Positions 34,501 through 52,819 of a DNA stretch of 64,000 nt are shown one piece after another. The number at the start of each line of letters is the position of its first letter. The stretch's first letter is position 1. Source of the stretch: Gerris lacustris (taxonomy: Eukaryota > Arthropoda > Insecta > Hemiptera > Gerridae); NCBI GenBank assembly GCA_951217055.1, contig OX578278.1:45583574-45647573 (forward strand), written 5' to 3'. A program made the position numbers and the translations under genes. The notes under the pieces were generated by a model. That model had not been told where the DNA came from. It saw only the letters and a program-made list of their open reading frames with translations, and made no database searches.

Positions 34501-35561
34501 ATTAATTTTAAAGCGTTACCTGTCCATCACATTTAAAGGCAAGATAGAGTTTTTTTCAGAATGTCTCTTGCCTATTTTCTTTGCTATTTTAATTCAGAAT
34601 GTCACTACACATTTATGTGCCAAAATGCCTATTGAACAAACATTATGGTCTAAAGTGGTCTTTATGGGTTTTTTGTGGTTCCTCTAAGTTTTAAAAAAAA
34701 TGGACTAGGACAAAAGACTTTTTGGAAAATAGCTCCCCATATACTCGTGTGCATATTATGTGACATTTTGTGAACATTTAATAGAAACCAATACAAGTCG
34801 GAAAGTACTGATCCGAAAATGAACCATAGGTGAGATGTAAATCAATTCTTTTGCTCGACGATTAGTCTCATTTATCAAGAAGGCGGTGGTTTCAGTAGTA
34901 AGAAAAAATCAATCACATGCAATCCTTTCAACAAATCTCTGCATTTGTCGATTCGTTAATATTTAAACTGGCAAATAGTTTATTGTTTATTGATAAAAAT
35001 GTACATTCTTTATAGATTATCAAATAGATAACTTCATAATTCTAGTTCCAATTTGATTCGGCAGTTAAAATTTGCATACTTGTATATTCGAATTTAGAAT
35101 TCACTCATTAGGTTTGGCCTATTCCAAATCCATTTCTAGAAATTTGCAAAATTACATTAATGAATCGTATAAACCATTCGCCCTGATCTTTTGAAACTTT
35201 GATAGACTGTATAATTATTTTTTCTTGGGAGTGTACCGCATACTTTGAAAGGGGAAAAACACATTTTGAACGTACCTTTTAGCTTACATTTGTTCATAAT
35301 TTAGTTACCTGTAATGTTTTTAGTTGCAAAAAACCTACCGTATCTCAGCAACGGTTCATTTTCGGATTCATATAATATATATAATGATAAAATACGTGTA
35401 TAATACGTTCATGATATTTGTTTGTATATTATTTTTGTTTGTTTAATTTTTAGTAAAGTAATTTACTTTATATGTGCATTATATGTTAAATGTCATCGTG
35501 TATTGTTTTTATATATTTATATTTATTTATTTTATTATAACATTATTTTCATGTTTTCTAA
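31571..35561. other. spacer with minor repeats
   Basis: Contains a ~70-bp direct repeat (32216-32285 and 32606-32670), a C18 tract (32358-32375), a small TIR element (33312-33450), and an inverted pair ATCCGAAAATGAACC at 34812 / GGTTCATTTTCGGAT near 35356. No gene seen. Confidence 0.5.
33312..33450. mobile_element. small TIR element
   Basis: GCCTGGTTCGCTGATCTCGG at the left is mirrored imperfectly by CTGAGATCGGTGGATCAGGT at the right, and GCCGAACTAAGTTC by AATTAGTTCTTGCGAACT. Confidence 0.55.
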
Positions 35562-36109
35562 CAGAGGCGTAGCGAGGAGTTATTGTGCTATTTAAGATTA
35601 ATTGGATTTGTGATGTTATAGCAGCTGTTTCATTGATGCCTAGTTGGTTGATGGTTTTAGTATCATTATTAACTGTGCTTATTATGAGCTTACGTAACCC
35701 TCATCTCCCATATTGTTTAAAAAATAGTAGTGGATACATAAGTATTTCATAAAACAATGTAGAATTAATTCTAATAATAATAATTTTGACATTATAGAAA
35801 TGACCTGGGTAAAATTGAAAATAATATTATACAAAAATAAAAGTAGTGAATGATAATAATTATTGAATTACACACGAATGAAATATTTTTTATTGAATTA
35901 AAATGACGCTTCCTTATATTTGACTAGCCTTCATGATAGGTAATAGTGGCTATGTTTTCTATTGTCATGTAGGCCTAGCAATTAAATAAAGCTCCTAAAT
36001 AATTTTGTTTCTAAAGCCGTCTAGGAATAGGGTAAGGACTATATTATCCATCACTCATTCCATTACTAAAAATATAATACTCTCGGCTGGTGCAATCTGC
36101 TTTTCGATA

Positions 36110-36560
36110 CGACTTAAGGTTTAACCGCAATAAGCCTCCAAAATAAACTTTGAAGTTGCGTCCGCCATCTTTATTTTTTAAGGGGTTACAACATTTTTTT
36201 TTTTTAACTTTTCAAATTTTTCCTGTCAGTTTGGGCCAATTCCGACCAAATGCAAAAAAACCGACTCTCTATGTGGTATAAAAGTACCCCAACCTTTTGA
36301 TTAGCCAATCAGTAGGTTTTGTCACATAATATATATTTATTAAACCTACTTTCTTAGGTTTTTTTTCTTTATAAAATTGTTAATAACTTTGGTTCTACTC
36401 AATATTTTTCGATGAAACCAAGCCTACAACATGTTAGTTCTCACCTCTGAAAAAAAATCGATTTCGTTTAGCCTTTTTTCGCCTATAAAGTCGGACTGGT
36501 GTAGACAGACACAAATACATTCATACACGAAAAACAAGTTAACGGCCAGATTCGGTTTTC
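36110..36560. repeat. unclassified dispersed-repeat-like sequence
   Basis: Phrases such as GATGAAACCAAGCCTACAAC and GTGTAGACAGACACAAATAC look like old interspersed repeat rather than unique DNA, but no second copy or termini were found here. Confidence 0.3.
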
Positions 36561-37240
36561 GGAATGTATTAAAATGAAGAAGTATAAAAAAATTCAATTC
36601 TGATCAATGTACAGACAAAAAGTTGAATTTTATATTTATAGATATCTATAATTATCTTAAATATTTTGTACTCTTGCATTTCATTTAAACTTACCATCTT
36701 CAAAACATTTTAGGTAAGAAGTTTGGACATAAAAATAGAAATATTTTTATTAAAAATGAATCATTTACGATATCTATTATCATAAATATTTTTCCGAGTG
36801 CAATACAAAATCCGTAGCTATTAAAATAACAAATATTATTCATTATTCTATAAGCTTTAAGAAATAAAATAAGATTCTAATATGCAGATAAAAGCGACAT
36901 TGTCCGATGATTGAAACAATGCTAGTATAAGGAAGAGGTTACCTGACCAGGATTATAATACATAATATCTTGAATAGTAAGTTTGAAGCTTATTTATAAC
37001 TTGCAAATAATGGAATTATGTAATAATCTATTATTCTGGGAAATTTTGACGTTTATATAACTATTTTTTTCTCTGTATAATTAGTTTAAACTACGTTTTT
37101 TTGCTTGTACATTTAATTATTATTCCATCCCGCTTTTTCTCTGATCTGCTTCATCAGATTATTATTTATCCAACTCTTGACTTTTTTACTAGGATTTAAT
37201 TACTATAGTATTGATATATATATATTATATATATGTATAT

Positions 37241-37485
<245 letters not shown>

Positions 37486-39282
37486 ACTGCGTGTTGTATT
37501 GCTGCGAAGCACATAGTTGACGATATGTTATTTACTGTTGTTGTCTTTATGATTATAACATGTAGTCATGCGACATCTAATTCCTTGCATCAAATTGTAC
37601 AAGTACGACACTTGTTCGTTTTAGACGGGGAAAGTTTAATAACCAAGAATTTCACTCAGGGTTTCAATCATTTGCATTTAATAATATACATTTCTTTTTC
37701 AACATTCTACGTAATCCTAGATAGTCCGATTGCAAGAAGTAAAAAGCTGATGTAGGCGTAGGCGTTTGAATTTGGCTGCATTTGCATAAATATTATATGC
37801 AAATAGTTCTTTGTTTTTTTATTCTTTGTAATTACATATCACATTTTTCTACATCTATATAATGCTACTCTTTTGTATAGGATCATTTTGGCTAATAAGT
37901 TGTGTCAGCTGTTTTTTTTCCTAGTAGTCATTGACGCATGAATTATTATTGTTGAGGTGTAGTTTTTTTAAATAATTAAAATCGAATCGAAATTTAGCAT
38001 ATATATATAACCATATATGTAACAGGAATACATTGAAGGTGAATTCGCAATACGCGTTTAATATGCGTTTTAAAGTTATTTAACATGGTAGAAGCTTTTA
38101 ATATATTTTTGTTTTAATTAAAATGAAAATGCACATAAACTTTGGAGTAAACAAATTACTATGGTAATTTTTTAAAGAATTGTTACAATACTAAGTGAAA
38201 TGTGTAGATACATCTAGAATATTGTTCTTAAATAAATAGAACTTGAAATTGTAAATGTCATAAGTCATAATCTATGCATATATATAAAATCCAAATACCA
38301 CTCTCTCACTCACTGACACATCACGATATCTCTGAAACCACTGGACCTATGACCATGAAATTTTGTAGGTGTGTTCCTCTTACCTTCTAGGTGCTCGCTA
38401 AGAAATATTTTTAAAATCCGCCATCTTGATTCAAGATGGCGGCCATTGATAAACAAAATTCGACAAGACTCTTGAAATTGCACTAGAACCAGTTAGCTTC
38501 CTTTTATGAAATTAGTAACTTTGATAAATGGTTAACCAATCGGGCACTTGTGTGTATGTTCTTTATTCAAATCTACAGTTTCAATCCGATATCGATGAAA
38601 ATTTGCACACTTGATCTCAGTGGCGATCCTGGGTCGAAAGTTCTGGGGGGGCTAAAGCCCCTCATGTTTTGCGGGTCTAGTATACATTTTAATATACCAG
38701 GAAGAACTTATTTGTATGTTATATGTTCTTGCAGTCCTTCCCAGAGGCAATTCTATGCTATTTTTTCGTGAGGCTAAACAATTAAATTCATTCAAGAATG
38801 TTATAATTGCCATTGAACTGGGACTGGGAAGTTCTATTATAAGTATAGTTGGAGGCTTATTTAAACAGTCTCCTATGATACTTACCATATCATCACAGAA
38901 GAAAGTATTGGTCTTTAAATAATAATAATTTTAACATGAGAATAACACAAGGATTGGTTTAAAAACTGTATAGGTTAATTAAAAATGTATAAATTGTCAG
39001 AAACAATATAATATTTATAGATAACAAAAATGTTAAAATTAACATGGACGTCGACAGCAGTGCATTATTGGAAGGAAAATGTATAAAATATGACCTCTCA
39101 AAACATATTTTTTATGCTTCTTTGAGGTGAAATTTGATTTTAATTCTTTTTCATAAAACAAATTAAACTACTTTCGTTGGCACAAAAGTATGCACAAGTA
39201 TTTTTAAAAGAATTTTAAGTTTTAAATTAAATCAAATTATTATTATTATTAACAATGGGAAATAGACAGAGAAAAATAGATC

Positions 39283-39357
39283 CCAGCACCGGGACTCGAA
39301 CCACGGGCCTCTATATTTCCGTTACAGTGCTCTGACCAACGAAGAAGTTTTAATACA
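39283..39357 (-). repeat. tRNA-like fragment (SINE head or tRNA relic)
   Basis: Minus strand: TTGGTCAGAGCACTGTAACG (A-box-like) and GTGGTTCGAGTCCCGG (B box). The T-arm stem and acceptor do not pair well, so it is not a functional tRNA; part of a tRNA-derived SINE is likelier. Confidence 0.45.
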
Positions 39358-39665
39358 AACTTAAAAATAGTAATTGTAAAATAATAAAAGGTGTGCACCT
39401 AATCATGATAGATTAAATAGATCAGGTAATAGCAATTATGCAATATTACTTCACATCTATAATAAATTGTGTCATTTATTGTTGTGGAAAACATGTTTTC
39501 TTAGGGTGCCATAATATAAAGTTTAGTCCAAAATGGGCAATTGAATTTTGGGAAGTTGGTCGAGCTATTATAGCCCCCCGACGAAAGTGGGGGCCCTAGC
39601 AAAATTTTGGATAAAGTTTAAATTTGATAAAGGACATCATTGGTAAAACTGCAACTGCACTATGG

Positions 39666-40664
39666 CCCACCTATTTCGTACTGTCCGATTTACTTATTTT
39701 TTTTTTTAAATGTTCCTTTTTACAGAATTTGTCTTTTTTACAGTATCTCTGTACAAAAACGATTCCGGTTGTAGCGTCTCGATAAAATCAGAATTATATT
39801 TTATTTATTTTTTTATATACGGAAAGTGTCATGTTTAATGTGGCAATGATAGAAGGTCAAAAAATCCTAACCTTAACCTAAACTAACCATAACCTTCCAT
39901 AATTTTCCATGAAATAAAAAATTAAGTTAAAAAATCACGGGGACGTAATTGCGTCCAAGTACTGTTTAGGGTTTTGTAGATGATTAAGCATACCCGTTAT
40001 ATATTTTTTCTCTGACCTCAAGGCCCTGGTTCGATCCCCCGGGGGGTCACAATGTTTTTTATCGGTAATAACGACAAGATAAATTACAATTTTTCGGAAA
40101 TTTTCATCGCCCCACCATAAGGTATAACCATGAATTATTTCGAAATATTAGGACCAGGCGTTATATAGTGGTTGGGGGGGGGGGGGGGGGGATATATTTG
40201 GGTATAATTTGATTTATTTAACCAATAAGGAATGTAAACTTTAAAAAAGCAAATATATATTTGTAACTAAAGATTCAGCAGCTTTCATTTGATACCTATA
40301 CCTACTCGAAACTTTAAAAAAATTTAAATTTCTGAATTTATCACATTTTTGCGACTTGCACATGCGCATATTTAATTTTTAACTTCTGTATATTTTTCCT
40401 GTGTTTGGGTCAAAAAGTTGCATCAGTGTTTTAAATTTCAGCACTTTAGCTTAAACGGTTCGAGCCCTTTAAACCATAGAGCGACTGACGGACGGATACA
40501 TCACCCTCGGCATTAGGGTTTGAAGAAGTATCTACAATACCCTAAAAAATAAGATTGGGTTTATCGAGACGCTACAACGGAAATCGTTTTTGTAATGTAA
40601 AAAAGATCAGTCTGGAAAATAAAAAAAAAAAAACAATTAAATCGGATATTTAGAAATAGGTGGG
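39666..40664. mobile_element. 1-kb TIR element nested in the hAT
   Basis: CCCACCTATTTCGTACTGTC is mirrored imperfectly by GATATTTAGAAATAGGTGGG, and TAGCGTCTCGATAAAATC by GGGTTTATCGAGACGCTA; TIR about 120 bp. Contains a G18 tract (40174-40191) and a B-box-like GGTTCGATCCC near 40028. Confidence 0.75.
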
Positions 40665-40917
40665 GAATATAATGCCCCATGGGGAAATATTTACCCCATA
40701 CAATAAATAGCATATTCGTAATCATCATGAACGTGTGTTTTGTATTTTGTTGTTATAGCTTCAGTTTGTTATTCACAATTGTTATTATTCCCAAGCTTCA
40801 TATTTGATTTCTTTATCAACATTAATTATAGTTAATACTTATGTTATCTTATTAATATGACACATAGTAATTAACCATGCTTTATTAATAAAGATAGTAT
40901 TTTAGCAGTTTCATTTT

Positions 40918-41030
40918 TCTGCTGCCTGTAGATAAAATATTGTATGCAACAACAACAAGGCAGCAAAGGAAACATTTCTGCCTCGTTTATTCATAGCCTG
41001 TCCTCGCCTTCGGCTCGGAGGCTAAAAATA
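40918..41030. repeat. dispersed repeat with TCGCCTTCGGCTCGG hairpin, copy 1
   Basis: AGATAAAATATTGTATGCAA, GCAGCAAAGGAAACATT and CTCGCCTTCGGCTCGG recur in the same order at 56050-56215. Confidence 0.8.
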
Positions 41031-41566
41031 ACAATAATAAAAAAATATATATATATATTTCTTAAAACAAAATTTAAAGGTGGGCTAATTTTCTTTGGGG
41101 GGCCTAATATTTTTCCAGGGGGGGGGGGCTAATTTTCTCCCAGGGGGGGCTATAGCCCCCCCTGCCCCCCCCTAGGATCGCCACTGCTTGATCTTCAAAG
41201 CAAGGGAGAAATCACTGTCTACATGAATTTTCGAAATTTAAATTTTGGTACAAAGGGGTACGGGGTACAAGTAATGAATAAGGGGCAAAGTAATGAATAC
41301 CCTTCATAATGCATATCGTTGAAAAGCTCTTTAAGAGCACAGTAATTATTGTTATGAACAGTTTTGTCATATTTACATTTAGGAGGGAGGTAAATTTGGG
41401 ATATTTGCAAATTATCTTATCAAAGAGAATAGGGTATAAGTGGGCGTGGGAGGGGTAGAATCTAGATATTCTCGCATAGTAAAATAATTTAAATGTTTCT
41501 TGATGGTAGTTTATCAACTTACCAAATTAAAATAACACTCCGAGCGAAGCACGGGTATCCAGTTAG

Positions 41567-46427
<4,861 letters not shown>

Positions 46428-47251
46428 TAAACATATACACATGTATTAAATATCTGTTTATATTATAATTACTATAATGCATTCATGTATTTTTTCGGTA
46501 CAGGATTTATGACGATGACAGTGAGAAGTTACATTTTTACTCGTACATAGACAATTATTTAGTACTTTAAAGTTGAAAGTAGACGCTGACAAAACTTATT
46601 ATTTTAATCAGTTTTATCTCTATTAAATCGACTATAGTTGCATTTCATGATAACAATATGGTTTATTATTATGTATTTTGTGCTAAATTTTTCAATAATA
46701 TAAAAAATAAATTTAAACGGCAATTTCCGGCTGAAGTTAACTCTTGTGTAACCTTGACCCTTCTTTACCTCCGGTCATTTTTATTATTGCTAAATCATAT
46801 ATTTTACATCTTTATTCTGATTATTATAATCTTTAATGACAGAGGTAATAATTTTATTTGAGTAACTGTACTTATTATATAAAATAAAAAATGCGGAAAT
46901 ATGTATTTTATTTAAATGGGAGGTTTTTTTTAAATAAATATTATTATTAATTTCGTTTAATTTTTACTTATAATTACACTCACAACACACTCGCACCCAC
47001 TTAAAATACTTATATATTACTTATAATTATTTGATTTAATAATAACCTATTCAGGATTTTATTTTTTGCGTTTCTGCAAACTGAATAGTTCCTCCAACAA
47101 AAATCTCCCATTTTCTATTTTACCAAGTCTCTAGCTAACAGCTATTCGATCTTATGTCGATTAAAGTAGTGAGCCAAAGGCTAGTATAGCTCTATTCCTG
47201 TAGCCACAAGGGGGTAATTTTAAAAGAAAGTGTTATGGCTGCTGGCTGCTA

Positions 47252-48588
47252 CAGGGTTCACACTGACCTGGAAAGTCAGGGAAAATCAGGGAATGTCAGG
47301 GAAAAAAATCGAGGTCAGGGAAAGTCAGGGAAACTTTCTGAAATAACCCTAAAATCAGGGAAAATAAGCAAACTTTAAGTAAAATAAGCCAAAAGTCAGG
47401 GAAACAAAATTTGTCAATTAAATAAACTATAAACAAACAAGCCCCTCGTTTTTTTGACATCAAATTTTTTCAGATAAATTTGTTTAACTATTTTTTATAA
47501 CCATATACTCGTAGGTTATTTAACTCTGATATAAGAAACAAAATTCTTAAGAAGAAACAAAGTATATGCGGTTACACAACTTGCATAATATCTTGTCCTC
47601 GGATATTGGCTCCGGTTTATAAGAATTAAATTATTAATTTATAAAATGGTTAGTCAATTTAATCAGTTCACCCACAGTTCACCAGGGTGAAACTAACTTT
47701 TATTAAAAAAAAATAAAATAACGAAGTCTATTTTGTTTAATGAGCTCAGATAGAATTAAATTGAATTACATAATTTGATTTATTAGATAATATATTATAA
47801 TCTTATTATCAAATAAAATGTTTTAACAAGTTTATATTATTGATTGATTAATCAAATTTGAGTAAATTTGTATAGTACAAAATCAAAAAGTTGGCAATAA
47901 AGATCAGTTACTTTATTTCGACTACGTTAGTGGTGGAGATTATTATGACAAGTAAATATACGAGTATATATACATTTTTTTTTTTTTTTCATCAAAAATA
48001 TTTTATATTAATGTTGAATGTTAAAAAAATTCTTGGACATATATACATTGTATTTTTAAAGTAAAATAATAATTAAAAGTATTTTGAAGATGAGCAATTA
48101 AAAACATACTTTCTTTTACAGTAAAAAAATAGGCTCATGAAAAAAACCAAATTTTTAATTAGAAAAAAAACTTCACCAGAAAAAAACGTTTTTTACATCT
48201 CTAAGCTCAACTAATCATATTGAGGGGGCCATATTTTGTAATTTTTTAAAAAAATATTTAACTATATTAGGTATATTAGTTACTAACTGTTAAATTCTAC
48301 ATTTTAGGTATTTATGAGTGCATTTTATTTAAAGGAAAAAAAAACTCTTTTCTTAATATTTTTACTTTAATTAACAAGATTAAACTGTGGTGACTTTTTA
48401 ATGTTTATTAAGGTTTTACATTACTTTAAGTGGATAAACAAATAGTGTGAATAAATATTTCCGTTAAATTTACGAGATTGTTATTGTTTTCTTTTTTTTT
48501 TCATTTGTCAGGGAAAAATGATCAACATAGTCAGGGAAAATCAGGGGATGTCAGGGAAATCAAAATCAAATTTTAAGTGTGAACCCTG
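47252..48588. mobile_element. TIR element with tcagggaaa arrays, TSD TGCTA
   Basis: CAGGGTTCACACT at 47252 and AGTGTGAACCCTG ending at 48588 are exact inverse ends; TGCTA flanks both (47247-47251, 48589-48593). Both subterminal regions are full of GTCAGGGAAA units. CAGGGTTC ends suggest hAT, but only 5 bp of the TSD match. No transposase. Confidence 0.85.
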
Positions 48589-48759
48589 TGCTACTGTAAC
48601 TGTACCTAAATAGCAACTTCAAGCATTAGAGGCTAATGAAATATGCATATATATTTAATTGAATATAATTATGCTAGCTGCTACCAGTGCTACTCCAAGT
48701 ATATGATAGTACCAGCAGTAACTTCGTGTGACAATCTAGTCCAGTCTGTTAGTTTTTTA

Positions 48760-50263
48760 CTGGTCTTATATTACTTTGCTTTGTAAGTTTCATCGCACAT
48801 TTCCGTTTCCCCAATTTTGAACCACTTCCCGTGATTCAATCTTCCCCAAATTTTGCACATAGATACAACTAAGATGAAGAATACAGGAACCAAAAAAAAA
48901 ATAAAAACAAAAACAAAATGGCGTCAAATTTATTTGCTTTTTAAGTTTCATCGCACACCTATTACCCCAATTTTGAGCAACTTCCCGTGATTCAATCTTC
49001 CCTAAATTTTGCACATAGATACAACTAAGGTGAAGAATACAGAAACCAAAAAAAATAAAAACAAAAACAAAATGGCGTCAAATTTATTTGCTTTTTAAGT
49101 TTCATCGCACACCTATTACCCCAATTTTGAACCACTTCCCGTGATTCAATCTTCCCTAAATTTTGCACATAGATACAACTAAGGTGAAGAATACAGAAAC
49201 CAAAAAAAAAAAAATGTTTGAAAATAAGACCAGTTTTCAAAAATGGTATTTTTATATTAGTTATTTAAGTTAAGCAATGCTACCTGTATAAAATAGATCA
49301 AAATTTAAATAAATGAAATTATCCTAATTCATTTTTTTGTTGTATTTTTGCTCTTTTCTTCCCAATCCATCCCTGATAACCCACCTCGCCGCCTGAGGAG
49401 GCAGTGGCCCCAAGATCTTCTAAATATGGGATTACATATTAATAATTAATAATTATCAATCAACTTACAGTTTACAGTTTATTGTTTTAATAGTTATTAC
49501 TTATCTCACTCACTTGTTATTTTATTGTTTTATTTGTTCATATTCTGAAGTAGTCCGAAAAACAATTTATCAGTATAACTTATTAACATTAATGGATTAT
49601 GTAGTATGTAGTTATGGTGTTCAATAAAAAAAATAATAATAATACATAAAAAAGTACACGACTAAATGACCAAAGCAAGAGGTACGGTAAATATCAACAT
49701 TTATAAATAAAAGAACACATACTATTAGGATTATTTTTTTAAACGAAATAAAAGACCGGCCGGGACACATTTGAAGACCCCCTCCCCCCCCCCCCCCCAA
49801 AAAAGCGACTATTTTGATTTAAAAATTCTAAGCTTTTGTTCATTTAAATATAAATCTGACCATATAAGTCGTTCTACCGAGAAAAATATAGTTTCTGAGA
49901 TAATGATGAAAATAATTAATATAAAAATGCAATTTTTCAAAATTGGTCTTATTTTCAACCTTTTTTTTTTTTTTTGGTTTCTGTATTCCTCACCGTAGTT
50001 GTATCTATGTGCAAAATTTGGGGAAGATTGAATGGCAGTAAGTCGTTCAAAATTGGGGTAATAGGTGTGCGATGAAACTTAAAAAGCCAATAAATTTGAC
50101 GCAATTTTTTTTTTTTTTTTTTTTTTTTTTTGGTTTCTGTATTCTTCACCTTAGTTGTATCTATGTGCAAAATTTGGGGAAGATTGAATCACGGGAAGTG
50201 GTTCAAAATTGGGGAAACGGAAATGTGCGATGAAACTTACAAAGCAAAGTAATATAAGACCAG
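48760..50263. mobile_element. foldback-like element with subterminal tandem repeats, TA target
   Basis: CTGGTCTTATATTACTTTGC and its exact inverse GCAAAGTAATATAAGACCAG bound 1504 bp, flanked by TA. The left side carries about 2.8 copies, and the right about 2 inverted copies, of a ~156-bp unit (TTTCATCGCACACCTATT, CCCGTGATTCAATCTTCCC, TTTTGCACATAGATACAACT). ORFs here are repeat shadows. The centre (49260-49940) has no gene. Confidence 0.9.
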
Positions 50264-50360
50264 TAATAAATCTAATTTTGTTGAAAATCGAAGACAAAAA
50301 ATATACAACCACCTGTTGAAAACTATTTAAATATTTTTAAAAATACTCTGCCAAATTCCG

Positions 50361-50926
50361 TGGCACATAGCTTCCTCGCGTCCTATTTCTTAAGATTTAA
50401 TGATTTTATGCTTTTAAAACCTATTATTATCCAATTTATTTCATTTTTCCTCCGTTTTTTTTATGTCAAAATTGTTTTGATTTTTTACATGCAATGAAGT
50501 ATCAATTGAGCAAAATTTAAAGAGCGCAAATTTGTCTGGGGCTATCTGCGGGCTACTTTCGACGAACCATCAAAATTTCATAAACACCAGATAAGGAATT
50601 TTGAAGATATAGGTGTAAATAAATGTATGTTTGTGCGCATGTTGAAGAGGAACAAATGGGTGTAGAAGGTTGAAACTTATATGGGACCAACAATGGGCTA
50701 ATTATGACCTACCATACAAATTTCATTAAATTCGGACGTGTAGTTTTTAAGATTGGTTCTGGTTCACAAAAATTGCGAACAGACATCAGAAGCGAAACCA
50801 AAATGTTTCCTGATGCCTGAAACGGATTTCGGTCTTGGAATTTTTTAAATCGGAGACCTAAAAATATTTCGTTCTTCAGAACGATCACATAGCTTCCGTT
50901 ACCATCGGTAATCTCGGAAGCAATAA
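50361..50926 (+). repeat. dispersed 'tagcttcc' repeat, fullest copy
   Basis: Starts TGGCACATAGCTTCCTCGCG and ends CACATAGCTTCCGTTACC then CGGTAATCTCGGAAGC, so the CACATAGCTTCC phrase marks both ends in direct orientation. Middle holds ATATGGGACCAACAATGGGC and GACGTGTAGTTTTTAAGAT. No ORF of known type; class unknown. Confidence 0.8.
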
Positions 50927-51504
50927 AATAATAACTCATTAATTATATATAATATATGTAATTTAAATTCAGCTTCAATATCTAAATGAAAAAGTTTTGT
51001 TCGACTAATGACTAATCGGACCGATTTTTTAATAAAGGATCTAGAATACGACTGTAATCAGACTAATAAAATGTACAATTTCTTTTTTTGGACCTTTTTG
51101 TTCATTCTCTCGTATTAAATACGTCTCAGTCATTTTATCTAATCCTTAGGAAACTACATTTTAGAGGAAAAGAAATAAATAATAATTATTGGTTAGTTGA
51201 TATGATTCCTAATCGAACATCAATCAAATTTGGCCTAGATCAAATAAATAGTTATTACATGGAAATTTACACTAAAATTCATCATAGAAAATCATACCCC
51301 GATTATATTTATTTTTTATTTATTATTATTTAATTGGCTTGACACATTTATTATTTATAATCAAAGATAAGAAAATAATATCAACTATTTGAACTTTGCC
51401 TTTTTATTAAATATCTTATCAAAAAATTCTTATTTCCCCAACTCCTTGATCTCAGATATATTTTACTTTTGGGGATCTGTGAATAAATAGACTGTCAATT
51501 AGTA
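50927..51504. other. spacer, nothing recognised
   Basis: AT-rich; ORF 51088-51333 has no known motif. Confidence 0.4.
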
Positions 51505-51983
51505 TGACACATAGCTTCCTCTCATCCTATTACGTACTTTATTGCACGTGATAGTACAGGTATCAATCAGGCAAAAAGTAAAGAGCGCAAACGGTTGAAA
51601 TTAATCTGGTGTGACTGGTGTTATCTGTGGGGTCTACTTTCGACAATCCATCCAAAATTCATAAAAATCAGATGAAAGTACTTTTAAAGATATAGGTGTA
51701 AATAAATTTATGTCTGTGCGCATGTTGAAGAGATACAAATGGGCGCAAAAGATTGAAACTTATATGGGAAAAACAGGGGGCAAATTATGACCTACCATGC
51801 AAATATCATTAAAATCAGACGTGTAGTTTTTAAGATATGTTAGTTCGCAAAATTGAGCGGCAGACAGACACTGAACCAAAAATGTTCCCTGATGTCTGAA
51901 ACGGATTTCTGTGTTGAAGTTTTTGAAATCGGAGACATAAAATATTTTCGTTCTTCAGAACGACCACATAACTTCTGTTACCT
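51505..51983 (+). repeat. dispersed 'tagcttcc' repeat copy
   Basis: TGACACATAGCTTCCTCTCA to CCACATAACTTCTGTTACC, colinear with 50361-50926 throughout. Confidence 0.8.
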
Positions 51984-52469
51984 GAGTGTTAAATGAACAC
52001 TCTAAAAATATCTGTAAATTATGAATGAATTATTAAATGTATACATTTATTATCCATAAATATTTACTTTTCATTAAAACATAAATATAATAGTTAGTGT
52101 AGTTAATGATACAATTATTTTAGTATATAATCCCAAAAGGAGAAAATTATGATTGACCCATATAAATTGAAATAATTATTGTTGCTTTATTTTTACGTCA
52201 TTCCGATGTAATTGTAATTTAATTAAAGTTATAAAAATGTAATCGTAAAAGGAATAGTGACGTAGAAGAATCAATTGCTTAGAGCTTAGAATCATCATTT
52301 TATTGATGATAGTTATTGTATTTTGATGATGGTTCATTCAAGAACTTTTTTTTGTAATCCTCAGTAAGATTGAAAATGTATTTACAAATTTTGTATACAT
52401 ATTCAGAAAAATCACACCAGATGTTAATTTAAGCTAATTTAAAAAAATTTTGAGAACCAACATAAATTA

Positions 52470-52570
52470 AAAACTACTTGTCCTGTTTTTTTAAGATATT
52501 TGGATGGTTTGTCGAAAGTAACCTACAGATGGCCCATTTAGTTTCAACCGCCGGCGCACATTAAATATTG
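52470..52570 (-). repeat. dispersed 'tagcttcc' repeat fragment
   Basis: GGATGGTTTGTCGAAAGTAA is the inverse of the TACTTTCGACGAACCATC segment of the fullest copy. Confidence 0.6.
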
Positions 52571-52819
52571 CTAAATTGATCAATGCTCTTTATTGCTTCA
52601 TACATTATTCATGTAAAGAAACAAAACAATTAGTGTGGCGGTTTTTTTTTCTGCAAATCCCCTTATTTCTTTGTCTTGGCTTTATTTTTATCAACCTTCA
52701 AGTATTCATTTTTACCTTTTCCTTATAACATTCTTTTATTCTTATGAATTTTATCGATATTGTAACACTTTTTTACTTTCTAGTTTAAAGAGAAAGTATT
52801 GTGATGAAAAATTCGATTT

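Larger units (their letters stand above)
38618..41186. mobile_element. hAT element, 2.57 kb, 8-bp TSD CTTGATCT
   Basis: CAGTGGCGATCCTGGG opens and CCTAGGATCGCCACTG closes it; CTTGATCT lies at 38610-38617 and 41187-41194. Subterminal G runs (GGGGGGGCTAAAGCCCC). No transposase recognised; overlapping ORFs of ~70-78 codons at 38550-38922 have no known motif. Lies inside the Helitron. Confidence 0.92.
38271..41566 (+). mobile_element. non-autonomous Helitron, inserted between A and T
   Basis: 5' end TCTATGCATATATATAAAAT then CTCACTCACTGACACATCAC; 3' end CCGAGCGAAGCACGG (imperfect hairpin) then GTATCCAGTTAG. The preceding base is A and the next is T, as expected for Helitron targets, with TC start and CTRR-like TTAG end. 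About 0.7 kb of Helitron once the hAT insert (38618-41186) is removed. No Rep/helicase gene. Confidence 0.85.

Noticed and set aside
39283..39357. Functional tRNA gene
   Set aside because: A- and B-box-like sequences are present but acceptor and T stems do not pair; kept only as a tRNA-like fragment.
48790..49240. Pair of 71-74 codon minus ORFs with repeated NLGKIESREV
   Set aside because: The repeated peptide comes from the ~156-bp subterminal repeats of the foldback element.
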